Origin: Cytophagaceae bacterium
GTDB lineage: Bacteria; Bacteroidota; Bacteroidia; Flavobacteriales; Flavobacteriaceae
Direction: 5' to 3'
DNA: 40,610 nucleotides
Assembly (NCBI GenBank): GCA_002712765.1
Contig: PAUP01000021.1
Coordinates: 1-40,610 of the forward strand
The position numbers and the translations under genes are program-made. Shown here in pieces: positions 16,697 to 25,278 of this stretch. How positions within the stretch are numbered: position 1 is the stretch's first letter; each line of letters starts with the position of its first letter. The notes beneath the pieces are model-generated. The model had not been told where the DNA came from, did no database searches, and saw only the letters and a list, made by a program, of their open reading frames with translations.

Positions 16697-17530
16697 ATGA
16701 AGTCTTCATTTTCTGTTACAGATCACGCCGTTTCTGGCGAACGTTTTGAGCTTGTTTATAACGAGCAGCGTCATATGTATGAGACTAGCCCGGTTCCAGC
16801 ACCAGATAAAATTTCGGCATACTACGAGAGTGAAGATTATATTTCGCATACCGATGCCAAGCGGTCTTTGTTCGAAATGCTCTATTATGGAGTAAAGCAA
16901 ATTACGCTTTCGCGAAAGCAAAAATTAATAAAAACCTACAGCCCAGAAAAAGGAAAGATTCTAGATCTTGGAGCTGGGACAGGAGATTTTTTAGAGTTTT
17001 GTAAAAATAAGAGCTGGGAAACATTAGGAGTAGAACCTAGTGAGGCTGCCAGAAAATTGGCAGCGGCCAAAGGTTTAGATTTACTCAAAGATCAAAAGCA
17101 AATTACAACTACTTTTAATGTAATAACGATGTGGCATGTTTTAGAGCATGTGCACGACGTGCATGCACAAATGAAATGGCTCAAAGAACATTTACATCAA
17201 AACGGCACCCTTTTTATCGCAGTGCCTAATTTTGAGTCTTATGACGCACAGCACTACGGTTCATTTTGGGCGGGCTACGATGTGCCAAGGCATTTACATC
17301 ATTTTTCAGAAAAAGCGATACGCTGGTACTGTGATCAAAATCAATTACAACTTTTGGATACGCGTCCAATGAAGTTTGATGCCTATTATGTAAGTTTACT
17401 TTCTGAGAAGTATAAAAATGGACGTATGCGATATTGGCCAGCTTTTGTAACGGCATGGCGATCTAATCAAAAAGCTAAAAGGTCTAGAGCCTACTCCTCA
17501 AAAATCTATATTATTAAGCATAAATCGTAG
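16697..17530 (+). CDS. Class I SAM-dependent methyltransferase
   Basis: This 277-residue protein has a Rossmann-fold SAM-binding motif ILDLGAGTGDF (88-98) and the post-motif MWHVLEHVHD typical of methyltransferase type 11/12 proteins. The N-terminal 50 residues have a reduced zinc-ribbon-like look without cysteines. Substrate is unknown; the phrase VPNFESYDAQHYGSFWAGYDVPRHL is common in methyltransferases acting on small molecules or saccharides. It lies 29 bp after mnmG with parS site 2 in the gap. It is the only gene here in which the dispersed palindrome is read in another frame (Leu-Ser-Arg-Lys). A terminator follows. Confidence 0.85.
   Translation: MKSSFSVTDHAVSGERFELVYNEQRHMYETSPVPAPDKISAYYESEDYISHTDAKRSLFEMLYYGVKQITLSRKQKLIKTYSPEKGKILDLGAGTGDFLEFCKNKSWETLGVEPSEAARKLAAAKGLDLLKDQKQITTTFNVITMWHVLEHVHDVHAQMKWLKEHLHQNGTLFIAVPNFESYDAQHYGSFWAGYDVPRHLHHFSEKAIRWYCDQNQLQLLDTRPMKFDAYYVSLLSEKYKNGRMRYWPAFVTAWRSNQKAKRSRAYSSKIYIIKHKS
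16906..16919. repeat. Dispersed palindrome GCTTTCGCGAAAGC, copy 4
   Basis: Exact copy in the methyltransferase gene, 215 bp after parS site 2. It is the only copy not read as Ala-Phe-Ala-Lys-Ala; the reading frame gives Leu-Ser-Arg-Lys. Confidence 0.95.
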
Positions 17531-17563
17531 AAAACGTATTTTTAAGCGATTTAAGGGCATATA

Positions 17564-17598
17564 AAGACATAAAGCTATACTTATGTCTTATTTTTTTT
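17564..17598 (+). terminator. Terminator after the mnmG-methyltransferase unit
   Basis: A 9-bp stem (AAGACATAA / TTATGTCTT) with loop AGCTATAC is followed by A and eight Ts, about 34 bases after the methyltransferase stop. Confidence 0.8.
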
Positions 17599-17754
17599 AG
17601 TTGAGCAATTAATGGCAATGTAAACGTTTAGTTTTTGATAGCTATTAGTTATGGAAAAATTAAACAAAATAGATTAATCTTATTTTAGATAATTTGCTCT
17701 ATATAGATTAGAACTACGTCTACTTAATTATTTTTGCCATTCAAAAATTTAATC

Positions 17755-18288
17755 ATGAAAAAAACAGCCATTTGGGTCTTATTGGCCTTTATAAGTTTTT
17801 CTTGTCAATCTGATAAAACAGGATTTGTTGATACAGAAAAATTGATTACCGAATTTAATGAGATGAAAGCGGCCAAAGAGCGTTTTACAAAACAGAGCGA
17901 TGAGGTGATGAAGGAATTGCAATTAAAAATTGATGCCTTTGAGATCAAAGGCCAGCAATTTCAATCTAATGCCGCTTCTATGTCGCGTAAAAAGCAAGAA
18001 GAACGTTACAATGAGCTCGCCTTAGAAAACCAACAGTTGCAGCGTGAACAACAGTCTAGAATGGGAGCCATACAGGTCGAAAGCCAGCGTGTTATTGATA
18101 GTTTGATCAAAAAAGTGAAGGACCGTGTCAAGGTTTACGGTAAAAATAATGGCTATACCTATATCTATGGCGCAAACGATGCTGGTAGTGTTATGTATGG
18201 AGCCCAAGACAAAGACCTAACAGATGCTATTTTGAACGTTCTTAATAGCGCTGAAGCGAGCCAAGAAACAGCAGAAACACAAGAGTAA
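17755..18288 (+). CDS. OmpH/Skp-like periplasmic lipoprotein
   Basis: This 177-residue protein begins MKKTAIWVLLAFISFSC, a lipoprotein signal with the acylated cysteine at C17; this fixes the start, since an ATG seven codons upstream would spoil the signal. The mature part is a long, charged alpha-helical coiled coil (about 25-125) with GFVDTEKLITEF at its start. That layout matches Skp/OmpH chaperones, which hold unfolded outer-membrane proteins in the periplasm. The C-terminal segment GYTYIYGANDAGSVMYG is also typical of the family. A membrane-anchored form is common in Bacteroidota. The 224-bp region in front holds the preceding terminator and no clear promoter consensus. Confidence 0.85.
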   Translation: MKKTAIWVLLAFISFSCQSDKTGFVDTEKLITEFNEMKAAKERFTKQSDEVMKELQLKIDAFEIKGQQFQSNAASMSRKKQEERYNELALENQQLQREQQSRMGAIQVESQRVIDSLIKKVKDRVKVYGKNNGYTYIYGANDAGSVMYGAQDKDLTDAILNVLNSAEASQETAETQE

Positions 18289-18310
18289 AAACAGCGTTTA
18301 TATCTTATCA

Positions 18311-18343
18311 AAAAGAGGCACTTTTAGAGTAGCCTCTTTTTTT
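18311..18343. terminator. Terminator after the OmpH-like gene
   Basis: Arms AAAAGAGGC and GCCTCTTTT with a 12-base loop are followed by a T-run. On the minus strand the A-rich left flank gives a shorter T-run, so it may also serve the convergent membrane-protein gene. Confidence 0.8.
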
Positions 18344-18345
18344 GT

Positions 18346-18750
18346 CTAGCTGCTAAATAGGTAAAGAATAATCAAAATAACGCCAAAATAAAGGGTGAGA
18401 TTGGCCGCGCCCTGAAAGTCTTTGGCAACACGTTGTCCAAGAAGTAAACAGAGAATAGTTATACCCGCCCATACTGCGGCCCACCATCCATAATATAGAT
18501 TTTGGCAGCACCATAATAGAATAATTCCTACTACCGAAAAAGCGGCAGAAACCACATCTAGGATTATCAAAATGACCAATAGGATTTGTAGGAACTTGGG
18601 AGAAAATCGTTGAGCAAAGTGGGTTGTTAACCATTGCGTCTGACCTTTAAAATCAATTACTTTTTCAAATGCCGAATAGCCAAAGGTGAGTAGGATAAAA
18701 AGAAGACCAAGAAGTTTAGGAATATGATCATTCATGGCGACAAAACGCAT
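18346..18750 (-). CDS. Small four-helix membrane protein, DoxX-like
   Basis: This 134-residue protein has four hydrophobic segments (about 12-30, 52-75, 78-100 and 112-132). Its N-terminal LLFILLTFGYSAFEKVIDFKGQTQWL resembles DoxX/DoxD-type proteins, where a membrane helix is followed by a short amphipathic K/G-rich turn. DoxX-family roles vary and none can be fixed here. A second ATG five codons in (MNDHIPKLL) is an equally good start. holB lies 47 bp upstream on the same strand, so the two could be cotranscribed. Confidence 0.65.
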   Translation of the reverse strand: MRFVAMNDHIPKLLGLLFILLTFGYSAFEKVIDFKGQTQWLTTHFAQRFSPKFLQILLVILIILDVVSAAFSVVGIILLWCCQNLYYGWWAAVWAGITILCLLLGQRVAKDFQGAANLTLYFGVILIILYLFSS

Positions 18751-18770
18751 TTAGATAGCGCTCAAAATGG

Positions 18771-18788
18771 TATTAGACGCATCTAATA
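18771..18788. repeat. AT-rich inverted repeat between holB and the DoxX-like gene
   Basis: TATTAGA and TCTAATA flank CGCA, a perfect 7-bp stem 10 bases after the holB stop. The stem is AT-rich with no T-run on the minus strand, so it is a poor terminator. It could be an operator or an mRNA processing site. Confidence 0.4.
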
Positions 18789-18797
18789 AAAATGCAA

Positions 18798-19958
18798 TTA
18801 GTTGATAACATTGCTTTTACGATGCAATAGTCGTGTGAGTTTTATAGATAAATCGGTTAGGATAATTTTTGCATTACCATTGCGCTCTATGTGATAACTC
18901 GCATCTTCAAGCTCTTTTACAATGGCTGTGATGTTATTTTCATGCACAAAAGGGGCAAATTTTTCTAAGGAAAATTCGGTTTCGGGCTTATAATACACCA
19001 AGTCACTTACACCGTAATGTAACAGCAACGCCTGACGAAAAAATCGCACACAATACCCCAAGAACTTCTTTTGTGTTTCGCGCCCGGTTTTGGCAATAGT
19101 TTGGCTCCAACTTATAAGTTCTAAAATAGCTTCTTTTCTTCCTTTTGCTTTAAAGGCCGTACGCACCCAAGTCACAAACCACTCTTCAAATAGCAAGTCG
19201 TCGCCATCGTGTTTCAATAAATGTAAAGCCCGATTATAATTACCTTGTGATTGATGGGCTAGGGTATGAGCTAAAGCTTTTTCGCAGTCGTGCTTCTCAA
19301 TTAGGGCCTTAGCAATTTGGGCTTCATTCAATTTCGGAAAATGAAGTACCTGACATCTTGATTTGATGGTGTCTATGATGTTATCTTCATTATTAGTAAT
19401 AAGCAAGAGTAGCGTCTTGGTAGGAGGTTCTTCAATTAATTTGAGCAATTTGTTGGAAGCCGGGGTATTCATTTTATCGGCCATCCAGATAATCATGATC
19501 TTATAACCACCTTCATAGGCTTTTAATGCTAAAGCTTTATTAATGTCTAATGCTTCATCAACACCTATTCGTCCTTGCTTTTTTTCCACACCCAAATGTT
19601 GCAACCATTCAAAGAGATTGGCATAGGGGTTTTTCTGGACAAATTCTCTCCATTCTACGGCAAAATGACTCGAGACAGGATGTGATTTGACCGAGGGAGT
19701 CGTCGTTACCGGATAGGCAAAATGTAAATCGGGATGTGCGAGTTGATTAAACTTGATATTGCAATGGTCGATGCCTTGTGTGTTTTCGCCTCCTTTGTTT
19801 TGACAGAGGATATATTGTGCATAGGCGATTGCCATAGGCAATGTACCAGACCCTGCATCTCCCACAAACAGCTGGGCATGAGCAATTCTTCCTGCGTCTA
19901 CACTCGCGGTGAGGTGTTTTTTAATGAATTCTTGTCCTATGACGTCTTTAAAAAGCAT
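18798..19958 (-). CDS. holB: DNA polymerase III delta' subunit
   Basis: This 386-residue AAA+ clamp-loader subunit helps load the sliding clamp for replication. The order is typical: N-terminal VIGQEFIKKHLTASV, a degenerate Walker A GDAGSGTL (33-40) lacking the ATP-binding Lys, the delta'-type KMNTPASNKLLKLIEEPP segment, and an SRC motif (KSRCQVLHF). Loss of the Walker A Lys fits delta', a non-hydrolysing structural subunit. The cysteine zinc module of E. coli delta' is reduced: the loop after residue 50 (YILCQNKGG...DHCNIKF) keeps only two Cys. The ATG lies 5 bases after a -7 promoter element, divergent from pgk. Confidence 0.93.
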   Translation of the reverse strand: MLFKDVIGQEFIKKHLTASVDAGRIAHAQLFVGDAGSGTLPMAIAYAQYILCQNKGGENTQGIDHCNIKFNQLAHPDLHFAYPVTTTPSVKSHPVSSHFAVEWREFVQKNPYANLFEWLQHLGVEKKQGRIGVDEALDINKALALKAYEGGYKIMIIWMADKMNTPASNKLLKLIEEPPTKTLLLLITNNEDNIIDTIKSRCQVLHFPKLNEAQIAKALIEKHDCEKALAHTLAHQSQGNYNRALHLLKHDGDDLLFEEWFVTWVRTAFKAKGRKEAILELISWSQTIAKTGRETQKKFLGYCVRFFRQALLLHYGVSDLVYYKPETEFSLEKFAPFVHENNITAIVKELEDASYHIERNGNAKIILTDLSIKLTRLLHRKSNVIN

Positions 19959-19963
19959 TGGGT

Positions 19964-19971
19964 CAAATATA
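19964..19971 (-). promoter_or_regulatory. -7 promoter element of holB
   Basis: TATATTTG on the minus strand fits TAnnTTTG and ends 5 bases before the holB ATG, which implies a leaderless or near-leaderless transcript. If that is not tolerated, the start codon may lie further in. Confidence 0.45.
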
Positions 19972-20006
19972 ATTCTTTTTGACTCGGTTATATATAGGCT
20001 ATCGGC

Positions 20007-20014
20007 TATATTTG
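20007..20014 (+). promoter_or_regulatory. -7 promoter element of pgk
   Basis: TATATTTG fits TAnnTTTG and lies 18 bases before the pgk ATG. It stands back to back with the holB element in a 74-bp divergent intergenic region. Confidence 0.5.
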
Positions 20015-20032
20015 CTGGTAAAAGCTATTGAT

Positions 20033-21220
20033 ATGACAACTGTAGATGCGATAAATTTTGAAGGCAAAAAGGCGCTTATCCGCGTAGATTTTAATGTGCC
20101 ACTCGACCAAGAAGGCAATGTTACCGATATCACCCGTATTGAGGCGGCCAAACCTACTATACTCAAAGTTTTAGAAGACGGTGGCGCGGCCATTCTCATG
20201 TCACATCTTGGTCGTCCTAAAAGTCAAGAGGCCCAATTTTCGCTCCAGCAAATTTGTAAAAAAGTGTCAGAGGTCATTGGGGTAGAGGTCAATTTCTTGC
20301 CCAATTGCATTGGTCCAGAGACACAAGAAGCGGCCAATAATTTGGAGATGGGTAAGATCTTATTACTTGAAAATCTTCGGTATCATGAGGAGGAAAAAGC
20401 TGGAGATCCCGCTTTCGCGAAAGCCTTATCTGAACTAGGCGATGTATATGTTAATGATGCCTTTGGAACCGCGCATAGGGCTCATGCATCAACGACGATT
20501 ATTGCCCAGTACTTCCCAAACAACAAATGTTTTGGGTATTTGCTGGCCAAAGAGATTGAAAGTCTTGACCGTGTACTAAATCAAAGCGAAAAACCCGTTC
20601 TGGCTATTTTGGGTGGAGCTAAGGTTTCCTCAAAAATCACCGTAATTGAAAACATTCTAGATAAGGTTGACGAAATGATTATTGGCGGCGGTATGGCCTA
20701 TACGTTTATCAAAGCCCAAGGCGGTAATGTAGGAAGCAGCATTTGTGAAGACGACAAGCAAGAATTGGCACTAGAAATCCTAGAAGCCGCAAAGGCCAAG
20801 GGCGTACTTATCCACTTACCGGTAGACGTTCTGGCAGCCAATGATTTTTCTGAAACAGCTCAGACGCAAACCGTTGACATCAAGAGTATTCCTGACGGAT
20901 GGCAAGGCCTGGATGCAGGACCACAATCGATACAAAAATTTGACGCTGTGGTCAATAACGCAAAGACCATCCTATGGAATGGTCCTTTGGGGGTTTTTGA
21001 AATGACTCCATTTGCTACCGCTACTATAGCGCTGGGCAATAGCATTGCCAATGCCACCAAGAATGGTGCTTTTTCTCTTGTAGGAGGTGGTGATAGTGTA
21101 GCTGCAGTGAAGCAATTTGGTTTTGATGACAAGGTGAGTTATGTATCTACCGGAGGAGGGGCAATGCTCGAAATGCTAGAAGGCAAAACCCTGCCCGGCA
21201 TCGCTGCGATCAAAGAATAA
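20033..21220 (+). CDS. pgk: Phosphoglycerate kinase
   Basis: This 395-residue glycolytic enzyme transfers phosphate between 1,3-bisphosphoglycerate and ADP. Substrate-site motif RVDFNVPLD (17-25), then SHLGRPK, and the nucleotide-site GGGDSVAAV with the glycine-rich VSTGGGAMLEMLEGKTLPG near the C-terminus are intact. The start is set at ATG 20033, giving MTTVDAINFEGKKALIRVDF; the frame is open 18 codons further up, but that stretch covers the promoter element. A copy of the dispersed palindrome encodes A127-A131. A hairpin follows the gene. Confidence 0.97.
   Translation: MTTVDAINFEGKKALIRVDFNVPLDQEGNVTDITRIEAAKPTILKVLEDGGAAILMSHLGRPKSQEAQFSLQQICKKVSEVIGVEVNFLPNCIGPETQEAANNLEMGKILLLENLRYHEEEKAGDPAFAKALSELGDVYVNDAFGTAHRAHASTTIIAQYFPNNKCFGYLLAKEIESLDRVLNQSEKPVLAILGGAKVSSKITVIENILDKVDEMIIGGGMAYTFIKAQGGNVGSSICEDDKQELALEILEAAKAKGVLIHLPVDVLAANDFSETAQTQTVDIKSIPDGWQGLDAGPQSIQKFDAVVNNAKTILWNGPLGVFEMTPFATATIALGNSIANATKNGAFSLVGGGDSVAAVKQFGFDDKVSYVSTGGGAMLEMLEGKTLPGIAAIKE
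20411..20424. repeat. Dispersed palindrome GCTTTCGCGAAAGC, copy 5
   Basis: Exact copy in pgk, read as Ala-Phe-Ala-Lys-Ala. The flanking bases are C on both sides, so it does not extend to 16 bp. Confidence 0.95.
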
Positions 21221-21294
21221 ACCCTTTAGGAGGTTAAATAAGTGAGCTTAAGTGATGTAAAACACCTATACGCTACAGCAGTACGGCAAGAAAT

Positions 21295-21322
21295 CCGCTT
21301 TTGTCATAAAGCGGTTTTATTT
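21295..21322 (+). terminator. Probable terminator of pgk
   Basis: Stem CCGCTTT / AAAGCGG with loop TGTCAT is followed by TTTTATTTT, 75 bases after the pgk stop. The stem is only 7 bp, so strength is moderate. Confidence 0.6.
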
Positions 21323-21424
21323 TGATTATCTTTCGGATTTAAGGGGGTCTTCTAGGCGGTAGTCCTGTTACAGGCAGTTTGTAGTAAAACATACGATATA
21401 GAAGATCCAATCGTTTCAAAAAGT

Positions 21425-23038
21425 ATGCGTTCACATCATTTTTTTCTTTCTTTTCTAATCATTCATATAATGTCTTTGCTTTCGAGCGGTGTATCTAGTG
21501 TGATAGCGCAGGATACCTTGAGTGGTGACCTCTACAAAAGCGAGAATCCAGTTCAAAAAGTGCTTAAAAGAGACACCATTACGGTAGTAGACTCTTTGAT
21601 CACAACCCAGTTTGTCAATGAAAAAGAACAAACACTGCTTTTAACTACTTCTAAAGATTCAATCCAATTTAGATTAAGTGATGACCCCTTAGCCGAGAGA
21701 CTCGATAGTTTATGGAGGAGAGAACTCGCGCGTTACGATTTATTTGATTCTATCAATAAAATGGTACACGAGCTCGATTATAAAGAAGAGGTTATTGTTG
21801 ACCTGCCTACAGATACTCTCAAAAAACGCTTGGCACTTATAGATGCCAAGACGCCATTTAATGTAGCCTACAATCCCTCTTTAGAACGAGTGATTAGACA
21901 GTACCTAAAAAGGCATAAACCCACCATGGAACGCCTAATGGCGGTAAGCGCTTTCTATTTTCCGATGTTTGAAGAAGCCTTAGACAAATATGATATCCCG
22001 CTAGAGATGAAATACTTAGCCATAGTCGAGTCTGCTTTGAGACCTAGAGCCAAATCAAGGGTTGGCGCCACAGGCTTATGGCAATTTATGTTTGCCACGG
22101 GCAAAATGTACGGTCTTGATGTAAACTCTTATGTCGATGAACGTATGGACCCCATAAAAGCAACCGAAGCCGCTTGTCAATACCTCGCCAAACTATATGC
22201 AATGTTCGGTGATTGGGATCTGGCATTGGCATCGTATAATTCTGGACCAGGCAATGTATCTAAGGCGATAAGGCGATCGGGAGGCTATCAAAATTACTGG
22301 AATATTAGAGGCAATCTTCCTCGAGAAACTGCGGGTTATGTCCCAGCCTTTCTCGCCACGATGTATTTATTCGAATATGCAGATGCCCACGGCTATCAAC
22401 CCGAAAAACCGCCAGTAAATTACCTAGCCACAGACACTATTGAAATACGGCAAATGATCACTTTAGATCAGATCTCAGAAGTTACTGGTGTGCCTATGGA
22501 GCAGGTGCAATTTTTAAACCCTTCCTACAAGCTCGATATCATTCCAGTAGTCAAAAATAAAAAGTATTATTTGCGACTGCCTACCGAGATAAGTGGCAAA
22601 TTTGTCAATAACGAGGCGGCTATATACGCTTTCGCGAAAGCAGAATTAGACAAAAGAGAAAAGCCGCTACCTCAATTTTTTAACGCAGAAAGTAGGGTGA
22701 GATATCGCGTGAGAAGTGGAGACTATTTAGGGAAGATTGCCAATAAATACGGGGTAAGGGTGAGTCAAATAAAAAAATGGAATGGCCTGCGCTCTAACAA
22801 TCTCAAAATAGGCCAACGTCTTACGATTTATCCGAGAAGACCTGTGGTGGCCGCTTCGACAAACACCTCTAGAAAAACTCCCGATAAGGGAAAGCGTCTG
22901 TATACCGTTAGGCAGGGAGATAGTCTTTGGAAAATAGCCCGAAAATTTCCCGGCGTCTCTGTTGACAATATCAAAGTTTGGAACGATATTAGCAGTAGTA
23001 CATTAAAGCCAGGAATGAAACTGGTTGTTTCAAAATAA
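21425..23038 (+). CDS. mltD: Membrane-bound-type lytic murein transglycosylase with two LysM domains
   Basis: This 537-residue exported protein opens with a hydrophobic signal (residues 1-29, ending SSVIAQ). A helical linker leads to an SLT/GEWL-fold catalytic domain (about 180-330), where E202 in LAIVESALRP is the catalytic glutamate and GLWQFM, ALASYNSGPG and AGYVPAFLA are the other conserved motifs. Two peptidoglycan-binding LysM repeats follow (427-472 and 493-537, each starting YxVRxGD). The domain order matches MltD-type enzymes, which cut glycan strands to 1,6-anhydro-MurNAc products. No lipobox is seen, so it may be free in the periplasm. A palindrome copy encodes A402-A406 in the linker before LysM1. 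A DUF4837 gene follows 27 bp later. Confidence 0.92.
   Translation: MRSHHFFLSFLIIHIMSLLSSGVSSVIAQDTLSGDLYKSENPVQKVLKRDTITVVDSLITTQFVNEKEQTLLLTTSKDSIQFRLSDDPLAERLDSLWRRELARYDLFDSINKMVHELDYKEEVIVDLPTDTLKKRLALIDAKTPFNVAYNPSLERVIRQYLKRHKPTMERLMAVSAFYFPMFEEALDKYDIPLEMKYLAIVESALRPRAKSRVGATGLWQFMFATGKMYGLDVNSYVDERMDPIKATEAACQYLAKLYAMFGDWDLALASYNSGPGNVSKAIRRSGGYQNYWNIRGNLPRETAGYVPAFLATMYLFEYADAHGYQPEKPPVNYLATDTIEIRQMITLDQISEVTGVPMEQVQFLNPSYKLDIIPVVKNKKYYLRLPTEISGKFVNNEAAIYAFAKAELDKREKPLPQFFNAESRVRYRVRSGDYLGKIANKYGVRVSQIKKWNGLRSNNLKIGQRLTIYPRRPVVAASTNTSRKTPDKGKRLYTVRQGDSLWKIARKFPGVSVDNIKVWNDISSSTLKPGMKLVVSK
22628..22641. repeat. Dispersed palindrome GCTTTCGCGAAAGC, copy 6
   Basis: Exact copy in the linker between the transglycosylase and LysM domains, read as Ala-Phe-Ala-Lys-Ala. 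Confidence 0.95.
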
Positions 23039-23065
23039 GCGATAACTCAGGATAATTTACTCGAT

Positions 23066-24064
23066 ATGAAAATCAAAATTTTACTTAGCGCACTTCTCAC
23101 AGCATTTATGTTGTTCTCATGTGGAGAAAAGAAAAATACAGCACCAGAAAAACGAAAAGTAACTACCTTTTCAAATGGTCGTATTAACACAATTAATGTG
23201 GTAATGGAAAGCGATCAATGGAAAGGCGAAGTAGGCGACAGTCTGCGCGCCGTTCTCGCCTCTCCAACCTTGGGCCTTCCTACAGACGAGCCTTTGTTTT
23301 CGATCAAACAATTGAGCGAGCAAACCTTTACTGGTTTTCAAAGAGAAAAGCGTTTAATACTCGAAGTACGACAATCTGATACCACTGGGGTAGCCTTTAA
23401 AAAGAACGTATATGCCATACCGCAAACGGTAGTGGTTGTTAGTGGTCCAGATGATGCAGCTGTAGCCAAAGCGCTAAGTGAGAATGAAGCTCAAATTGTA
23501 GCGACGCTCAAAGCGCAAGAACTCAACGAGCGCCAACGTCAAATTAGTAAAAACCTACAGCGTACCGATTCTTTAGAAAAGGTGATGGGGGTGAGTCTTA
23601 AATTTCCTACAGCCTACAGATATGCGGCGCAAACCGAAGATTTCTTTTGGATGACCAAAGATCTTAAGATTGGAGAGATGAATATTATGGTTTATGAAGT
23701 ACCCTTGTATGCTATAGATAAGGATACCAATACCATTGCTAGAATTGTGCGTATGCGTGACTCTGTTGGATCTCGAAAAATCCCTGTAGATGGAGGTAAG
23801 TTTATCACCCAGACCGACTTTTCTCCGTATTTACAAAAAACAACTCTCGATGGCTTACCTGCCTGGGAAACTAGAGGCTTATGGGAAGTAGACAAGCAGA
23901 GTATGGGCGGTCCTTTTGTCAATTTTGCGATTAAAGACGAAAAACGCAATAGGTATCTTGTTCTAGAAGGGTTTATCCATTCGCCATCTTTGGACAAACG
24001 GGATAATATGTTGGAGTTAGATGCCATTTTGAAAACAGCCAAAATCAGCACTCCAGAAAAATAA
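23066..24064 (+). CDS. DUF4837 family lipoprotein
   Basis: This 332-residue protein opens with MKIKILLSALLTAFMLFSC, a lipoprotein signal with acylated Cys at C19. The mature part has no recognisable catalytic motif; its length and composition, and its place right after a lytic transglycosylase, match the DUF4837 proteins of Bacteroidota. The 27-bp gap suggests cotranscription with mltD, and so a role in or near the cell wall, which is inference only. It ends at a strong terminator shared with the convergent tatA. Confidence 0.8.
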   Translation: MKIKILLSALLTAFMLFSCGEKKNTAPEKRKVTTFSNGRINTINVVMESDQWKGEVGDSLRAVLASPTLGLPTDEPLFSIKQLSEQTFTGFQREKRLILEVRQSDTTGVAFKKNVYAIPQTVVVVSGPDDAAVAKALSENEAQIVATLKAQELNERQRQISKNLQRTDSLEKVMGVSLKFPTAYRYAAQTEDFFWMTKDLKIGEMNIMVYEVPLYAIDKDTNTIARIVRMRDSVGSRKIPVDGGKFITQTDFSPYLQKTTLDGLPAWETRGLWEVDKQSMGGPFVNFAIKDEKRNRYLVLEGFIHSPSLDKRDNMLELDAILKTAKISTPEK

Positions 24065-24074
24065 AAGCACCAAA

Positions 24075-24113
24075 CAAAAAAAGCCCCGATATGTGATATC
24101 GGGGCTTTTTTTA
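24075..24113. terminator. Bidirectional terminator between DUF4837 and tatA
   Basis: A 12-bp stem (AAGCCCCGATAT / ATATCGGGGCTT) with a 3-base loop GTG is flanked by an A-run and a T-run, so it works on both strands for the convergent genes. Confidence 0.93.
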
Positions 24114-24131
24114 TGCTGGATTGAGAGTGAT

Positions 24132-24314
24132 TTAATCCTCAATTTTATTGGGTTCGTCTTCTTTGGACGCCTTTTTAAATTCTTTGATTCCACCACCAAG
24201 CCCGCGCATCATTTCTGGTATTTTTTTACCTCCAAACAGAAGTAAAATTACAACTACGATCAATCCTATTTGCCAAGGGCCAATCATTCCTAAAAAAATT
24301 CCTAAAAAATTCAT
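24132..24314 (-). CDS. tatA: Twin-arginine translocase subunit TatA/E
   Basis: A 60-residue protein with one N-terminal membrane helix (about 10-26, [23 protein letters not shown]) followed by the [23 protein letters not shown] amphipathic helix. This is the TatA signature: FG motif, short hinge and basic amphipathic helix. It forms the pore-like ring of the Tat pathway that exports folded proteins. The ATG at [10 protein letters not shown] is chosen over an upstream TTG that would add three codons. No tatC gene lies beside it. Confidence 0.93.
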   Translation of the reverse strand: MNFLGIFLGMIGPWQIGLIVVVILLLFGGKKIPEMMRGLGGGIKEFKKASKEDEPNKIED

Positions 24315-24333
24315 GTCTTTCAATTTAGTGCTA

Positions 24334-24341
24334 CAAAGATA
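24334..24341 (-). promoter_or_regulatory. -7 promoter element of tatA
   Basis: TATCTTTG on the minus strand fits TAnnTTTG and ends 19 bases before the tatA ATG. Confidence 0.5.
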
Positions 24342-24394
24342 ATAAGAAATAGATTGTAGACACGTTAATGAGAGAACTTTAGCATTTTACCTAG

Positions 24395-24402
24395 TATATT
24401 TG
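24395..24402 (+). promoter_or_regulatory. -7 promoter element of the M23-GH3 unit
   Basis: TATATTTG fits TAnnTTTG and ends only 7 bases before the ATG of the M23 gene, implying a leaderless or near-leaderless transcript. Confidence 0.5.
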
Positions 24403-24409
24403 CAGCAAT

Positions 24410-25276
24410 ATGGCCCAAAAAAAACGCGAAAAGAAGGCGATAGCCAAGAAACTCCTCCACAAGTATCGTCTAGTGATACTCAACGAAGACACCTTTGAAG
24501 AACGCGTTTCGTTCAAATTGACACGTCTTAATGTATTTATACTCGTTGGTCTGTCGGCAATAATACTGATTTCGCTTACCACCTTATTAATTGCTTTGAC
24601 ACCTCTAAGAGAATATATCCCCGGGTATTCTAGCACCCAGTTAAAACAAGATGCCAGGCGGCTATTGATAAAAACCGATTCCTTGGAGAGAGCACTTGTT
24701 GTAAGAAATCAGTACTACGAAAAAATACAAGAGGTTTTATCTGGAGATATCACTCCAGAGAAGTTTAGTCGTGATACCGTTTTGGATCAGTCTGACCGTC
24801 CTACAGAGATAGATTTGGCCCCTTCCAAGCAAGACTCTGTATTAAGGGATCTGGTAGAAAAAGAAGATAAATACAATGTTTTTGAGACAGCAGGAGCCAC
24901 CGCCGATATGGCACTATATCCGCCCGCACAAGGCAGTATTTCTGACCCTTACAATGTAGACAAAAGACACTATGCCGTAGACATAGTTACCGAAAAAGAT
25001 GCCCCTGTAAAAGCTGCTGCTGACGGCACCGTCATATTTGCCGAGTGGACTGCCGATACCGGCCATGTTATTATTATTGAACATCCGCAAAATATGATTA
25101 CCGTGTATAAACACAACGCATCATTAAATAAAGAGCAGGGTGACTTGGTCAAAGCAGGAGAAGTTATTGCTACGGTAGGCAATACGGGAGAGCTCTCTAC
25201 AGGGCCTCATTTACATTTTGAATTATGGAGTAATGGATATCCTATTGATCCGAGTAATTTTATAGATTTTAACTAA
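24410..25276 (+). CDS. M23 family peptidoglycan metallopeptidase
   Basis: This 288-residue protein has a basic cytoplasmic N-terminus (MAQKKREKKAIAKKLL), one membrane helix (about 44-65), a helical periplasmic stalk, and a C-terminal LytM/M23 domain (about 165-285). The zinc-site motifs are H187-x3-D191 (in KRHYAVDIV, where most members have HxGxD) and H267-x-H269 (HLHFELW), so the catalytic set looks complete. By family it cuts peptide cross-links of peptidoglycan, or acts as an amidase activator. The GH3 gene starts 2 bp after its stop, so the two are translationally linked. tatA is divergent. Confidence 0.92.
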   Translation: MAQKKREKKAIAKKLLHKYRLVILNEDTFEERVSFKLTRLNVFILVGLSAIILISLTTLLIALTPLREYIPGYSSTQLKQDARRLLIKTDSLERALVVRNQYYEKIQEVLSGDITPEKFSRDTVLDQSDRPTEIDLAPSKQDSVLRDLVEKEDKYNVFETAGATADMALYPPAQGSISDPYNVDKRHYAVDIVTEKDAPVKAAADGTVIFAEWTADTGHVIIIEHPQNMITVYKHNASLNKEQGDLVKAGEVIATVGNTGELSTGPHLHFELWSNGYPIDPSNFIDFN

Positions 25277-25278
25277 AG

